Assembly: GCA_963575675.1 (NCBI GenBank)
Contig: CAUYUA010000219.1
Coordinates: forward strand, 1-34,205
Source of the DNA: CAUYUA01 sp963575675
Lineage (GTDB): Bacteria > Pseudomonadota > Alphaproteobacteria > Azospirillales > Azospirillaceae
DNA: 34,205 nucleotides
Reading direction: 5' to 3'
Shown: positions 24,823-32,459 of the stretch, piece after piece
Layout: each line of letters begins with the position of its first letter
Position numbering within the stretch: the stretch's first letter is position 1
Program-made: the position numbers and the translations under genes
The notes under the pieces: model-generated
What the model saw: only the letters and a program-made list of their open reading frames with translations
What the model was told of the DNA's origin: nothing
The model's database searches: none

Positions 24823-24833
24823 GTGTTTTCTTA

Positions 24834-24877
24834 TATACTCTGTTTATACTCTGTTTATACTATATTTATGCTCTGTT
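24834..24877. repeat. Tandem repeat, four units of 11 bp
   Basis: Tatactctgtt occurs at 24834-24844 and 24845-24855, followed by the variants tatactatatt and tatgctctgtt (to 24877). The 11-bp period is about one helical turn, and the AT-rich units contain several TATACT sequences resembling -10 boxes. Confidence 0.9.
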
Positions 24878-24899
24878 CGGTTGAGAGCCTTGAGAATCA

Positions 24900-25008
24900 T
24901 GCGGTCTCTCTGAATTGAAACGGCCCACTCTCATTCGGTTGTTACAAATTCCAAGTTATGGTTTCCAAAGGCCTCCCGGCCTTTGGCGGGTCGAGGGCGG
25001 AGCCCCGA
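24900..25008 (+). repeat. Second copy of the candidate small-RNA repeat
   Basis: The sequence aligns along its length with 8983-9091. Shared blocks include AAACGGCCC, TCCAAGTT.TGGTTTCC and the perfect hairpin CCAAAGGCC/GGCCTTTGG (24965-24986, loop TCCC instead of TCTG). The next hairpin, TCGAGGGC-GGA-GCCCCGA (24991-25008), has one A-C mismatch. No consensus promoter precedes this copy. Confidence 0.8.
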
Positions 25009-25027
25009 TTCTTTTGGAGGTTCTTTC

Positions 25028-25064
25028 GGGTTCTCAATTGGGTTCTCAATTATTCGCGAAGCGA
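25028..25064. repeat. 12-bp exact duplication followed by a lone SL3 module
   Basis: GGGTTCTCAATT occurs at 25028-25039 and 25040-25051. It runs into TATTCGCGAAGCGATC (25051-25066), which is the SL3 hairpin module seen at 12340-12350 and 16194-16204. Confidence 0.8.
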
Positions 25065-25092
25065 TCTTCCTCTGGAGTCGCTTGTTTTTATT

Positions 25093-25137
25093 GTCGGCAT
25101 TATCGGCATAGTCGGCATAGTCGGTATTGTCGGCCGA
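25093..25137. repeat. Tandem repeat, five units of 9 bp
   Basis: GTCGGCATT, ATCGGCATA, GTCGGCATA, GTCGGTATT and GTCGGCCGA follow one another without gaps. The multiple-of-three period keeps frames open on the plus strand, but nothing indicates a gene. Confidence 0.85.
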
Positions 25138-25139
25138 GT

Positions 25140-25178
25140 GGGGGAGGCGTTGGGAAAAGCCAACGTCTTTCCTCCCCC
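25140..25178 (+). terminator. Hairpin with T-rich 3' flank, rightward
   Basis: GGGGGAGG and CCTCCCCC enclose an inner stem CGTTGG/CCAACG with a TCTTT bulge. Rightward it is followed by ttcctaaatttttt. It has no U-tract in the leftward direction, so it does not look like a glgP terminator; it could end rightward transcripts from the DUF2189 gene or the repeat. Confidence 0.4.
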
Positions 25179-25190
25179 TTCCTAAATTTT

Positions 25191-27692
25191 TTATTCGGTC
25201 AAGAGAGGGACCGGTTTAACATTCCAAATCTCGTTTGCATATTCCTTGACTGTGCGGTCGCTGGAGAACCATCCCATATTCGCCGTATTGAGAATCGCCT
25301 TCTTGGTCCAGGTCTCCGAATCGCGATACTGAAGCATCGCCTGCTCTTGCGCCGCGACATAGGAAGCAAAATCCGCCGTCACCAAGAAATAGTCGCCGCC
25401 GTCAGTCAAAGAGTGAATTAACGGTCGATATCGATGCGGATCATCGGGCGAAAACACTCCGGCTCCGATCATGTCCAAGGCCCGTTTTAAGCCGGGATTG
25501 GCGGCGATGATCTCGCGAGGGTTGTAGTCGTTGCGATGCCGCAAGGCCACAACTTCCGGGGCGGTCAAACCGAAGATGAAAATATTTTCGGGTCCGACGG
25601 CGTCGCGAATCTCAACGTTGGCGCCGTCGAGCGTGCCGATGGTCAGAGCGCCGTTCAACGCCAGCTTCATGTTGCCGGTGCCGGAGGCTTCCATTCCGGC
25701 AGTTGAGATTTGTTCGGACAAATCAGCGGCGGGAATGGCCAATTCGGCTGTCGTGACGTTGTAATTGGGTAGAAACACGACCTTCAGAATGTCGCGCACG
25801 GCGGGATCGTGGTTCACCATCTGAGCGACATCATTGATCAGTTTGATGATCAATTTGGCCATATGATAAGCAGGCGCGGCTTTCCCGGCGAAAATCTTGG
25901 TGACGGGGGTCCAATCGACGGTTTGCCGGGCGCGCATGTCGTTATAAAGCGCAACGGTGTGCAGCAGGTTCAAAAGCTGACGCTTGTATTCGTGGAAACG
26001 CTTGACCTGAACGTCGAAGATGGAGTCGACAGAAACCTCGACGCCGACCTGGCGGGCGATGTAGGCGGCCAGACGAGCCTTATTCTTTCGTTTTGCGCGG
26101 CGGAACTCTTCACGGAAGACGGAATCGTCGGCGCGAGGCTTGAGGCGCTCCAGATGCGAGAGATCGTTGATCCAGGAGGGGCCGATTCGACCCGTGATCA
26201 GAGCGGAAAGATTGGGGTTGGCTTCGTAGAGCCAGCGGCGAGGCGTGATGCCATTGGTTTTATTGACGATTCGATCCGGGAACTCGGCGTGTAAGTCGGC
26301 GAAGACGGTCTGCTTCATCAGCTCGGTGTGCAGGGCGGAGACGCCGTTGATTTTGTGGCTTCCGATGAAGGCGAGGTTGCCCATGCGGACGCGCCGATCG
26401 CCATGCTCGTCGATCAGAGAAAGCCGTGAGAGGCGTCCCATGTCGCCGTCGCGGCGAGCGTTGGAGCGTTGCAAGAATCGTCCGTTGATGTCGTAGATGA
26501 TTTGCATCAGGCGCGGCAGAACGCGCTCCATCATGTGGACGGGCCAGGCTTCCAGCGCTTCCGGCAGCAGGGTGTGGTTGGTGTAGGAGAAGGTTTGAGT
26601 CGTCAACTCCCAGGCGTGATCCCATGGGACGTTGTGCTGATCGACCAACAAACGCATCAGTTCGGCGATGCCGATGGCGGGGTGGGTGTCGTTGAGCTGA
26701 ATGGCGGCGCGTTGGGGGAGGAGTTCGAAGGTGTTGTGGTGTTGGAGGTAGCGGCGGAGGATGTCTTGCAGCGAGGCGCTGGTGAAGAAATATTCTTGTT
26801 TCAGCCGCAGCTCTCGACCGGTTTCGGTGGCGTCGTCTGGATATAGAACGCGGCTGAGGTTTTCGGAATGGACGCGCTGCTCGACGGCTCGGAGATAGTC
26901 TCCGGAGCTGAACAAGTGAAGGTTGAAGGTGTTGGTGGCTTGCGCCGACCACAACCGAAGGGTGTTGATGGTCTGTCCGCCGTATCCGACAACCGGGGTG
27001 TCGTGCGCCATGGCCCAAACCCGTTCGCCATCGACCCAGCGATAGGATCTGCTGCCGTTGGCGTTGCGGACTTCCTCGACTCGACCATAGAACTGGACAG
27101 GATAGCGGACTTCGGGACGAGCGAACTCCCATGGGTTTCCGTGTTGCAGCCATTGTTCGGGCTGTTCGACTTGCCATCCGTTTTCAAAGCGCTGTTCGAA
27201 CAGGCCGAATTCGTAGCGAATGCCGTAGCCGTAAGCCGGGAGATGCAGAGAGGCCATGCTGTCGAGAAAGCACGCGGCGAGTCGTCCCAAGCCGCCGTTG
27301 CCGAGCGCGGCGTCGGGTTCGGTGTCGATGACTTCGTCGAGCGGCAGGCCGATTTGGTCGAGCGCGCGTCGCACGTTTTCGATCACGCCGAGGTTGGCGA
27401 GGTTGGAGGCCAGCAAGCGCCCGATGAGGAACTCAAGGGACAGATAATAAACTCGTTTTGCGTCTTGTTGATAGAAGGTGCGGGTTGTGTCCATCCAACC
27501 ATCGACGACGCAATCGCGCACGGCTAGAACAACGGCGGTGAACCAGTCGCGTCGAGTCGCGGTGTGTTTGTCTTTTCCGACCGAGTAAACCAGTCGTTCC
27601 AGGATTGCCTGTTTCAGGCCGTTGACATCAAGGCTTCTGCGTTCGATCTCACGCCCCGTGTATCGCGCATTCATGTCTGACCGGTGTTCCAT
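25191..27692 (-). CDS. glgP: Glycogen/starch phosphorylase
   Basis: The 833-residue protein matches the bacterial glycogen phosphorylase family in full length. It releases glucose-1-phosphate from alpha-1,4-glucans in the cytoplasm. Hallmarks visible: RVYYLSLEFLIGRLL (family start), DAALGNGGLGRLAACF, the NDTHPAI segment, the substrate-loop DVQVKRFHEYKRQLLN region, and the pyridoxal phosphate lysine in EASGTGNMKLALNGAL (Lys676), followed by GTLDGANVEI. The start is uncertain: ATG 27692 is used; a TTG eight codons upstream and an ATG six codons downstream (MNARYTG) are in frame, none with a good ribosome binding site. No other glycogen gene is beside it. Confidence 0.95.
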   Translation of the reverse strand: MEHRSDMNARYTGREIERRSLDVNGLKQAILERLVYSVGKDKHTATRRDWFTAVVLAVRDCVVDGWMDTTRTFYQQDAKRVYYLSLEFLIGRLLASNLANLGVIENVRRALDQIGLPLDEVIDTEPDAALGNGGLGRLAACFLDSMASLHLPAYGYGIRYEFGLFEQRFENGWQVEQPEQWLQHGNPWEFARPEVRYPVQFYGRVEEVRNANGSRSYRWVDGERVWAMAHDTPVVGYGGQTINTLRLWSAQATNTFNLHLFSSGDYLRAVEQRVHSENLSRVLYPDDATETGRELRLKQEYFFTSASLQDILRRYLQHHNTFELLPQRAAIQLNDTHPAIGIAELMRLLVDQHNVPWDHAWELTTQTFSYTNHTLLPEALEAWPVHMMERVLPRLMQIIYDINGRFLQRSNARRDGDMGRLSRLSLIDEHGDRRVRMGNLAFIGSHKINGVSALHTELMKQTVFADLHAEFPDRIVNKTNGITPRRWLYEANPNLSALITGRIGPSWINDLSHLERLKPRADDSVFREEFRRAKRKNKARLAAYIARQVGVEVSVDSIFDVQVKRFHEYKRQLLNLLHTVALYNDMRARQTVDWTPVTKIFAGKAAPAYHMAKLIIKLINDVAQMVNHDPAVRDILKVVFLPNYNVTTAELAIPAADLSEQISTAGMEASGTGNMKLALNGALTIGTLDGANVEIRDAVGPENIFIFGLTAPEVVALRHRNDYNPREIIAANPGLKRALDMIGAGVFSPDDPHRYRPLIHSLTDGGDYFLVTADFASYVAAQEQAMLQYRDSETWTKKAILNTANMGWFSSDRTVKEYANEIWNVKPVPLLTE

Positions 27693-28007
27693 TGCCGATG
27701 ATGCCCCAATTGCCAAATCCGAGTGTTTCGAGCGTCTTTGCGTTGCTCGTCCAAGACGACGCGCTGTGGCGGCAAGCCCATGCGCAACGATCTTGATCGT
27801 TATAGCATTTTGTCGCAGGTGGAAAGGCTTGACGCCGGTTCCGGTGGAATGAGAGGTGCTTTCTGGCGGATGTGGTTCGAGAAAGGGCGTGTTATGTGAA
27901 GGCTGCGGGAAAAGAAGGGGGCGGCGAGGCGTTCGGCGGGAATTTTTGTTGCGCGCGGAAGTTGAACAATTTGTTGCGGATCATTCTGATTCGAGGGGAG
28001 GAGGTTG
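27693..28007. other. Intergenic region between divergent glgP and GNAT genes
   Basis: The only site I can support is AGGAGG at 27999-28004, just before the GNAT start. The sequence near 27790-27815 contains a TATAAC that could be a leftward -10 box for glgP, without a convincing -35. No RNA or small gene is seen. Confidence 0.35.
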
Positions 28008-28556
28008 ATGAGCGCGGCGAGGGGAAGGGAGACTCGGAGAGCGTCGCCGGAGGCGGGTGTTTATTCCGCGTTGCCGGAGGTGTTTTTTCGACCGGCGGTT
28101 CCGGCGGATATTCCGGTTCTGTTGCGTATCGAGTCGGCGTGTTTTTGTGGTGATCGCCTTTCTTCACGGAGCTTTCGGCATTTGCTTACGCGCGGTCATG
28201 CGGCGTGTACGGTCATGATTCATGGAAATCTCATCGTCGGCTATGCTTTGGTTCTGTTTTCTGTGGCGCGATCATGGGGGCGCCTGTATTCGTTCGCCAT
28301 CGATCCTCCCTTTCAAAGCAAAGGCTTGGGGGGAGTTTTGTTATCCGTCGCCGAGCAGGCCGTGCGCATGCGACGTCGAGATCGCTTGCGTCTTGAAGTG
28401 CGGCGCGACAATCTCTCAGCAATTGCGCTTTATCTAAAACAAGGATATCGGCAGTTTGGTGTTTATGCCGATTATTACGAGGATCATATGGAGGCTTTGC
28501 GACTGGAAAAGACACTCGGGCCTTTTGAAGCCCCCGTGCTTTCTGTAACGCCGTGA
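28008..28556 (+). CDS. GNAT-family N-acetyltransferase (RimI-like)
   Basis: The 182-residue protein is a GNAT fold enzyme that transfers acetyl from acetyl-CoA to an amine. Visible are the start VFFRPAVPADIPVLLRIE, the RSFRHLL segment, beta-4 plus the acetyl-CoA pyrophosphate loop FAIDPPFQSKGLGG (about 96-109, Q-x-x-G-x-G type) and the beta-5/alpha-4 region LRLEVRRDNLSAIALYLKQGY, split over 127-148. It resembles the acetyltransferase half of GNAT/peptidase C39 proteins that commonly precede RimK-like ligases, but no peptidase domain follows. A run of GGGGAGGAGG lies just upstream; ATG 28008 is preferred to TTG 28005. It is followed after 164 bases by the ligase gene on the same strand. Confidence 0.88.
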   Translation: MSAARGRETRRASPEAGVYSALPEVFFRPAVPADIPVLLRIESACFCGDRLSSRSFRHLLTRGHAACTVMIHGNLIVGYALVLFSVARSWGRLYSFAIDPPFQSKGLGGVLLSVAEQAVRMRRRDRLRLEVRRDNLSAIALYLKQGYRQFGVYADYYEDHMEALRLEKTLGPFEAPVLSVTP

Positions 28557-28720
28557 GCAAGGCGCTTTTTTAATTTTCTATGTTCGTGTGATTTGTTTCC
28601 AGAGGCGGGAAACGTCATGCGGGTCGCGCCGACCGGCGTTTCCGGACGGATTTCGATGAAGACACGGCGTCGACGCCGCCAAGCGCCGTCTGCCGCGACC
28701 GGGTGTTGCAGAGGCCGTGC

Positions 28721-30193
28721 ATGTCATCGCATTTGATTATCGTCGAACGTCGCGCCGATTATAAGTGGGCCAAAGAAAATCTTCAGGTCATCACCGCCAA
28801 GGAGTTCATTACAAAACCGGAATTGGTGAAGATTCGCAGTCCGCGAATCATCAACCTCAGTCGCGCCTATAGTTATCTTGGGTTTGGGTATTATTGCTCT
28901 TTGCTGGCCGAGGCGCGCGGCGAAAAGGTTATTCCTACGGTTCGCGCCATTTTGGACCTTAGTCAAAAAAGTATTTATCGATTCGCTTTGCCCGAATTGG
29001 AAGAGGTTCTGCGGCGGCGCATGAAGCGCATGGCGCAACCGCCCGAAGCTTCGTTTCCACTTTATGTGTTTTTTGGGTATGCGGAGGATCGGCGGTTTCA
29101 AGACGTCGCTCGTCAGGCGTTTGATCTGTTTCGCTGTCCGCTGATGAAGGTGCAGGTGCGCCTGAAGGAAACTTGGAGCATTAGCGCTATTCAGCCTTTG
29201 GCGCTCGATGATCTGAAGCCCGAGCACATGCCGCTTTTTGAGACGGCTCTCGACGCCCACACGCGCGTAAGTTGGCGCGAGCCCACGATTAAAGCTCCGC
29301 CACGTTATAGCCTCGCCATTTTGCACAATCCCAAAGAGGAATTGCCGCCCTCGACCCCTAAGACCTTGCAGAAGTTTATTAAGGTCGGCGAGAGCATGGG
29401 CGTCGACGTCGAGCTGATCGAGAAGAAAGATTATCTTCGACTCGCGGAGTTCGATGCTTTGTTCATTCGAGAAACCACCGCGCTTGATCATCACACCTAT
29501 CGATTCGCGAAAAAAGCCGAAAACGAAGGCATGCCGGTTATTGATGATCCGAACTCTATTCTTAAATGCACCAACAAGGTTTATTTGGCCGAGCTTCTGA
29601 AGGCCAATAAGGTTCCTACTCCTAAAACCATCATCTTCGATAAGAGCCGAATCGGCGTCATTGAGCAGGATATTCCTTACCCGATCGTTTTAAAAATTCC
29701 GGATGGTTCGTTTTCGCGCGGAATTTATAGAGTCCAAAATCGCGGAGAGCTTGAGGCCACTGCGACGGCTCTTTTTGAAGAGTCCGATGTCATCCTTGCT
29801 CAAGAATATATGTATACAGAGTTTGATTGGCGTATTGGCGTGCTTAATCGCCAACCGATCTATGTCTGTCAGTATTTGATGGCCAAAAAGCACTGGCAGA
29901 TTGTTAAGCATAATGCAGATGGTCGTTTCCAGCATGGCGCCAATCGGACTCTTTTGATCGATGAGGCTCCGCCGGAGGTTGTGCAAATTGCGGTTGACGC
30001 CGCAGGTCTTATTGGCGATGGGCTTTATGGCGTTGATCTTAAGCAGAATGATCGCGGCGTCCATGTCATCGAGATTAATGATAATCCCAGCATCGACATG
30101 GGGGTTGAAGATCAGAAGCTCAAGGATGAACTTTACAAGATCATCATGCGCGAATTCCTTCGTCGTCTTGGCGATCGACCTTCTATCCCTTGA
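28721..30193 (+). CDS. RimK-like ATP-grasp ligase with N-terminal RLAN domain
   Basis: The protein has 490 residues from ATG 28721, with AGAGG seven bases upstream. The N-terminal 150 residues form the RLAN domain characteristic of this group (HLIIVERRADYKWAKENLQV, then AYSYLGFGYYCSLLAEARG). The C-terminal half is an ATP-grasp ligase. Its motifs are DDPNSILKCTNKVYLAELL, PYPIVLKIPDGSFSRGIY (nucleotide-binding lysine and glycine-rich loop), EYMYTEFDWRIGVL and the metal-binding end GVDLKQ...VIEINDNPSIDMG. It should form an amide bond between an amino acid and a carboxylate with ATP; unlike true RimK, the substrate is unknown. The preceding GNAT gene probably shares its transcript and pathway. 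A bidirectional terminator follows. Confidence 0.9.
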   Translation: MSSHLIIVERRADYKWAKENLQVITAKEFITKPELVKIRSPRIINLSRAYSYLGFGYYCSLLAEARGEKVIPTVRAILDLSQKSIYRFALPELEEVLRRRMKRMAQPPEASFPLYVFFGYAEDRRFQDVARQAFDLFRCPLMKVQVRLKETWSISAIQPLALDDLKPEHMPLFETALDAHTRVSWREPTIKAPPRYSLAILHNPKEELPPSTPKTLQKFIKVGESMGVDVELIEKKDYLRLAEFDALFIRETTALDHHTYRFAKKAENEGMPVIDDPNSILKCTNKVYLAELLKANKVPTPKTIIFDKSRIGVIEQDIPYPIVLKIPDGSFSRGIYRVQNRGELEATATALFEESDVILAQEYMYTEFDWRIGVLNRQPIYVCQYLMAKKHWQIVKHNADGRFQHGANRTLLIDEAPPEVVQIAVDAAGLIGDGLYGVDLKQNDRGVHVIEINDNPSIDMGVEDQKLKDELYKIIMREFLRRLGDRPSIP

Positions 30194-30228
30194 TGCGTGA
30201 TTCTTTGATTCTTTCATAAAAATGAAAA

Positions 30229-30268
30229 AAGGGGGCAAAGAACAATGCTCAATGTTCTTTGCCCCCTT
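30229..30268. terminator. Bidirectional intrinsic terminator between convergent operons
   Basis: A perfect 16-bp stem (30229-30244 with 30253-30268; AAGGGGGCAAAGAACA and its complement) has an 8-base loop. Leftward it is followed by TTTTTTCATTTTTA, a strong U-tract for the transglutaminase operon. Rightward it is followed by caacttaattttta, a weaker one for the RimK-like gene. Confidence 0.85.
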
Positions 30269-30307
30269 CAACTTAATTTTTACTTGATTTTTGCTCGGTC
30301 GTAATTC

Positions 30308-31369
30308 TTAGGGGCGGGAGTTCGGCGCGGGAATTTCTTCAACATCCACTTGCACCCATAATCCGTGTTGTAAGCCGCCCATAATCACGCCGCGAATCGG
30401 GCTGACATCGTCATAATCGCGTCCCCAGGCAATGGTGATGAAATCTTGATCAGCAATGCGGTTGTTGGTGGGGCAGAGGTCAATCCAGCCCGTTTCCGCG
30501 CCACACCACAATGAAGCCCATGCGTGGGAGGCGTCGGCGCCGATCAAACGCGGCTTGCCGGGCGGCGGCAGAGTGCGCAGGTATCCGCTGACGTAGCGAG
30601 CCGGAAGTCCCAACGAACGCAAACATCCGATCAAAACGTGAGCAAAATCTTGGCACACGCCGCGCCGGTTGGTCATGACTTGGGCGATGGGCGTGGCGAC
30701 GGTGGTGGCGGTTGGGTCGAAGGTGAAATCGTTGAAGATGCGCGTCATAAGGTCAAGTCCGCCTTCAGCCACAGGTCTGCCGGTCGGGAAAGAGGGCGCG
30801 GCGTAGGCGGAAAGACACGGAGCGGCTTGAATCAAAACACTGTCGAACAAATATTGTCCGGCGCCGTTGTTATCGGCTCCGTCGGCGTCGCGTCTCGCCA
30901 AACGGTTGATGACCTCCCACATGGGAGTTTCGGAGGGGGTTAAAGGAGAGGGCGGCGCCACTTGAATTTCGATATCGACCGAGATCACCAGTGTTCGGTG
31001 AGGCTCTTGGATTGCGATATAAGAGGTGGGGTTGCCGAAGTAATCCACGGCGTTGGTGTGTGCGGCGGGCGTCGGCAAAACGGTCAAAGCATAGCTGCGA
31101 ACTTTTTGTCGCGGATGAGGACGAGGAGCAAGATGAGTAAAATGCTGAGAAACCGAAACTTCTTCGCCATAGTCATAGCCGGTGACGTGGCGCGCGCGAT
31201 AGAAGCGCGGCGTTTCAGAAAAGAAAATGGTTTTGGCGCGTGTCGGCGTCGGGGCGGGTTTTAGTTGCGGTGTGAATTTGGCTTCGCCGAAAGCGGTTGT
31301 CGCGGCTGCTGGGGGTGCTGCTGCGGAGGCGGTTTCGGGCGCGGCGTTAAGCGGATCGGGCGAAGGCAT
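30308..31369 (-). CDS. Transglutaminase-like cysteine peptidase
   Basis: The 353-residue protein has the bacterial transglutaminase N-terminal domain, opening FYRARHVTGYDYGEEVSVSQ (about 56-76), and then the catalytic core. The triad is in place: Cys239 in RRGVCQDFAH, His282 in GADASHAWASLW and Asp297 in GWIDLCPTNN. In bacteria such enzymes usually act as peptidases or amidases, not cross-linkers. The first 50 residues are an alanine/proline-rich extension absent from most relatives. ATG 31369 lies 22 bases inside the alpha-E gene, which supports one leftward operon. With an ATP-grasp ligase and alpha-E protein this is a known conserved trio whose substrate is not established; the strong terminator after it shows no fourth gene downstream. 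Confidence 0.9.
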   Translation of the reverse strand: MPSPDPLNAAPETASAAAPPAAATTAFGEAKFTPQLKPAPTPTRAKTIFFSETPRFYRARHVTGYDYGEEVSVSQHFTHLAPRPHPRQKVRSYALTVLPTPAAHTNAVDYFGNPTSYIAIQEPHRTLVISVDIEIQVAPPSPLTPSETPMWEVINRLARRDADGADNNGAGQYLFDSVLIQAAPCLSAYAAPSFPTGRPVAEGGLDLMTRIFNDFTFDPTATTVATPIAQVMTNRRGVCQDFAHVLIGCLRSLGLPARYVSGYLRTLPPPGKPRLIGADASHAWASLWCGAETGWIDLCPTNNRIADQDFITIAWGRDYDDVSPIRGVIMGGLQHGLWVQVDVEEIPAPNSRP

Positions 31370-32459
31370 GGCTGAAATAGGCGTGTGCGAGCTGGTTGGA
31401 GATTTCGGGGAGGGTTGCGGCAATCTTGTCGAGAACGCTTCGCAACGCCGGGCCGTCGTGGGTGAGATCGGGATTTTCTTGGAAGGGAGCGCGCGCGGCG
31501 TCGACCATGCGCATGGCGACAATCACCGGCGCTAAAGGAGAGAGGACGGTTGTGGCCGGAGTCAGCGCGGCTAAGGCGATGGCTGTTGGCGCCAAGGGAG
31601 ATTCGATGACTTGCGCGCGGTTTTTGGAGGCGGTCGTGGGTAAGCGCTCTAAATGGCGGCGCAGGGCGGCGAGCTGAAACGCCAAGGCGCGAGGGTTGGT
31701 TTCGTCGGCCAACAGCAGCGTCAACACCGGAACGCGCTCGACGGCGGCGAAGTAGCGTTCGCGATAAGCCATGAAGCTCTCGCCGAGTTCCAACAAGACC
31801 TCTAAGGAGGCGGAAACGTCGTCGCCGGAGGCGCGCGCGGCGTCGGCGATGTGCAGACCACGCAACAACGACACCAAATGCAATGCGCGCTCCAGTCGTC
31901 GCCCAAGGTCAAGGAATAGCCAGCCGGGGCCGCGCGTCATGCTTTCTTGCTCTAGCCCGACCATGGCGGCGAAGCTGGTGGTGAGATTGTCCAATCGTAA
32001 GATCAGAGTGGCGGCATCGATTCGCCCTTCCGGAGGCGCGCTTTGACGATCGATGTGGGAGATCACGCGCCAAGAATCAAGCGACAGGCGATCGCGCACG
32101 CTGTAGGCGGCGCGGTATAGGTATTGCACATTGGCGCGCAAGCTGTTGGGATGATCCGGATCGAACGCCGCCGTTAATAAGGCGTTACGCATGGTGCGGC
32201 TGTGGGTGACTTTGACCGAGGCGGTCTCCAAAGAGTTGGCCAAGTCGCCCGGAATCAAGTTCAACCAGGTCATAAGTTTCATTAAAGGTTTAAGCTCTTC
32301 CGCCGCGCCGGGATGTTGTCCGTCAGTGAGGCGAACATAAACTCCGCGCAACAAGCGCACCACGCCATCGGCGCGTTCGGCGTAGCGACCGAGCCAGAAC
32401 AGGCTATCGGCGACTCGACTGGGGAGGTCGGCTGCGGAGGGGCGAGAATCAGAGGGGAG
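31347..32459 (-). CDS. Alpha-E domain, separated by a frameshift from the ATP-grasp part
   Basis: This all-helical domain of about 345 residues starts with the conserved SRVADSLFWLGRYAERADGV (about 32364-32425 region), continues with SLRANVQYLYRAAYSVRDRLS and ends before the transglutaminase start. The conserved beginning has no start codon of its own: the first usable GTG (32363) would remove it. The frame is open upstream only to the ten-base G run at 32459-32468, where it would join the circularly permuted ATP-grasp frame if one base were added. The two therefore look like one fused gene, as known in other bacteria. In other genomes the alpha-E domain accompanies this ATP-grasp; its biochemical role is unknown. 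Confidence 0.8.
   Translation of the reverse strand, partial: LPSDSRPSAADLPSRVADSLFWLGRYAERADGVVRLLRGVYVRLTDGQHPGAAEELKPLMKLMTWLNLIPGDLANSLETASVKVTHSRTMRNALLTAAFDPDHPNSLRANVQYLYRAAYSVRDRLSLDSWRVISHIDRQSAPPEGRIDAATLILRLDNLTTSFAAMVGLEQESMTRGPGWLFLDLGRRLERALHLVSLLRGLHIADAARASGDDVSASLEVLLELGESFMAYRERYFAAVERVPVLTLLLADETNPRALAFQLAALRRHLERLPTTASKNRAQVIESPLAPTAIALAALTPATTVLSPLAPVIVAMRMVDAARAPFQENPDLTHDGPALRSVLDKIAATLPEISNQLAHAYFSHAFARSA

Larger units (their letters stand above)
24823..25190. other. Non-coding region packed with short repeats
   Basis: This gap lies between the DUF2189 gene and the 3' end of glgP. It holds, in order, an 11-bp tandem repeat, a second copy of the 8983-9091 hairpin repeat, a 12-bp duplication, a lone SL3 module, a 9-bp tandem repeat and a long hairpin. 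Open frames across it only reflect the 9-bp periodicity. Confidence 0.7.

Noticed and set aside
24958..25185. Rightward open frame with a repeated Ile-Val-Gly pattern
   Set aside because: The pattern is a by-product of the 9-bp tandem repeat and the frame crosses the hairpin repeat; no ribosome binding site.
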